A stretch of DNA of 64,000 nt from Fischerella sp. PCC 9431 (GTDB lineage Bacteria > Cyanobacteriota > Cyanobacteriia > Cyanobacteriales > Nostocaceae). This document shows, one piece after another, positions 63,025 to 64,000 of the stretch; the stretch's first letter is position 1; every line of letters starts with the position of its first letter. Made by a program: the position numbers and the translations under genes. Under the pieces are notes generated by a model, which saw only the letters and a list, made by a program, of their open reading frames with translations, was not told the origin of the DNA and did no database searches. Where the stretch lies: positions 2,681,145-2,745,144 of the forward strand of contig NZ_KE650771.1 in the NCBI RefSeq assembly GCF_000447295.1, read 5' to 3'.

Positions 63025-63244
63025 CATATTCTGAATGTGTTGCAAACACTTTTTGAATTGGTATCAATACGGTTCGGATAAGACAAACCGATTGACATTT
63101 AAATCCACCACAGACGCGATAATACTCTTACGAGAAGCCGCTCTTACGAGCGTCTACGCGTCTCTACAAGCCCAAAATTATGACGAAAAATTCTTAACCG
63201 AACCGTATTGACTGATAACTGGTAACTGATAACTGATAACTGAT
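63025..63244. other. Repeat-rich intergenic stretch before the edge gene
   Basis: No gene. It holds an imperfect palindrome (ACAGACGCGATA ... ACGCGTCTCTAC, 63111-63170, interrupted by CTCTTACGAG words) and ACTGATAACTGATAACTG units at 63210-63244. ACGGTTCGGATAAGAC near 63069 is mirrored by TTAACCGAACCGTATTG near 63195. Confidence 0.5.
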
Positions 63245-64000
63245 TCACCGCCACCACCGCGCTACATCCCCAATCGCGCCAGCAACTTCTCCTATTGCAG
63301 CCTCACCACCCAGCACAAAGATAACTGGAACTAGTGCCTTTATATCTGCTAGCACATTGTTACGACTACGGAGAGATAAGGTGTGAAGTGCATCTTGCCA
63401 TAAAGGGAAAAGTTGGGATATTGGCATTTGTGCTAATTTGTGGGCTAAGGCTGCTAGTGCTTCGGCGCGACTCGACTCAGATTGAATAGCTTTAGCAGCG
63501 GCGAGTGCTTCTGGTAATAATTCTGGAGGCAATTTGTCGGCTAAGGCTCTTAGGGCATAGACGCGACTCGACTCAGATTGAATAGCTTTAGCAGCGGCGA
63601 GTGCTTCACTTAATAATTCTGGAGGCAATTTGTCGGCTAAGGCTCTTAGGGCATAGACGCGACTCGACTCAGATTGAATAGCTTTAGCAGCAGCGAGTGC
63701 TTCTGGTAATAATTCTGGAGGCAATTTGTCAGCTAAGGCTGCTAGTGCTTCGGCGCGACTCCACTCAGATTGAATAGCTTTAGCAGCAGCGAGTGCTTCT
63801 GGTAATACCTCTGGCAATTTGTCAGCTAAGGCTGCTAGTGCTTTGGCGCGACTCCACTCAGATTGAATAGCTTTAGCAGCAGCGAGTGCTTCTGGTAATA
63901 CCTCTGGCAATTTGTCAGCTAAGGCTTTTAGGACATAGGCGCGACTCGACTCAGATTGAATAGCTTTAGCAGCAGCGAGTGCTTCGCTTAATAATTCTGG
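63245..64000 (-). CDS. C-terminal part of a 31-32-residue repeat protein (possible STAND-type protein), partial
   Basis: The minus frame is open from the stop at 63245 to the window edge; 251 residues are visible and the N-terminus is missing. Six helical repeats of 31-32 residues follow the consensus AIQSESSRxxALxALADKLP, then (P)ELLPEALAAAK. The last is followed by a unique tail (QMPISQLFPLWQDALHTLSL, IFVLGGEAAIGEVAGAIGDV, ARWWR). Such repeats and the -GD(V)xRWW end are familiar from large NACHT/NB-ARC-like proteins of filamentous cyanobacteria, but the NTPase is outside the window, so this is inference. DNA of neighbouring units is almost identical, implying recent unit duplication. Confidence 0.7.
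   Translation of the reverse strand, partial: PELLSEALAAAKAIQSESSRAYVLKALADKLPEVLPEALAAAKAIQSEWSRAKALAALADKLPEVLPEALAAAKAIQSEWSRAEALAALADKLPPELLPEALAAAKAIQSESSRVYALRALADKLPPELLSEALAAAKAIQSESSRVYALRALADKLPPELLPEALAAAKAIQSESSRAEALAALAHKLAQMPISQLFPLWQDALHTLSLRSRNNVLADIKALVPVIFVLGGEAAIGEVAGAIGDVARWWR

Overview
The window reads as chromosomal DNA of a filamentous, probably heterocyst-forming cyanobacterium (Nostocales). The evidence is many GCGATCGC (HIP1) sites, CCCCAAT/CCCCGAT heptamer arrays typical of this group, a beta-carboxysome operon, psbY, ferredoxin-thioredoxin reductase, an intron-bearing tRNA-Leu(UAA), XisH/XisI pairs and several Ser/Thr kinases with cyanobacterial accessory domains. 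Species cannot be fixed from the sequence alone.

Layout. 0-5 kb: a partial membrane-anchored protein, a CBS-CP12 fusion, an lpt-type operon (LptA-like, LptB, LptF/G), a DUF309 protein and ftrC. 5-11.5 kb: trnL(UAA) with a group I intron, an orphan Nif11 protein, a fatty-acid-hydroxylase-type membrane protein, an OmpR-class regulator, a phosphoketolase/transketolase-like enzyme and a small hypothetical protein. 11.6-14 kb: rpsN, nth, rseP. 14-19.4 kb: a signalling block (CHASE2 kinase, FHA protein, zinc-ribbon/pentapeptide kinase). 19.5-31 kb: a CO2-concentrating supercluster. A LysR regulator and ccmK2-K1-L-M-N-O lie on the minus strand, divergent from ndhF4-ndhD4-cupB (CO2-hydrating NDH-1), so bicarbonate capture and RuBisCO packaging genes share one locus.

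31.7-63.0 kb: a roughly 30-kb block lies between two long inverted repeats of about 0.83 and 0.9 kb. Each arm carries the same tiny gene, three 63-bp tandem repeats and a 14-bp minisatellite. Inside are two xisH-xisI pairs bracketing a kinase-GUN4 fusion, a PIN toxin-antitoxin pair, an FHA-kinase and an Rpn-like nuclease. Next come a B12-riboswitch-controlled cobG-cobH-cobI operon, sufE, folC, psbY, a gamma-carbonic-anhydrase-like protein, an M16 protease, a cupredoxin, map and capA. The block ends with a mercuric-reductase-like/TVP38/TVP38/glycosyltransferase cluster, a MNT nucleotidyltransferase with a decayed partner and a second PIN module. The right edge holds the end of a protein built of 31-32-residue repeats.

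The most interesting observations are the inverted-repeat-flanked block; a two-hairpin intergenic repeat whose stems co-vary; a 28-nt palindrome carried in frame inside a protease gene; the SD-sequestering hairpin between the B12 aptamer and cobG; and the XisHI-flanked kinase-GUN4 gene. All calls come from reading the sequence; no database search was run.
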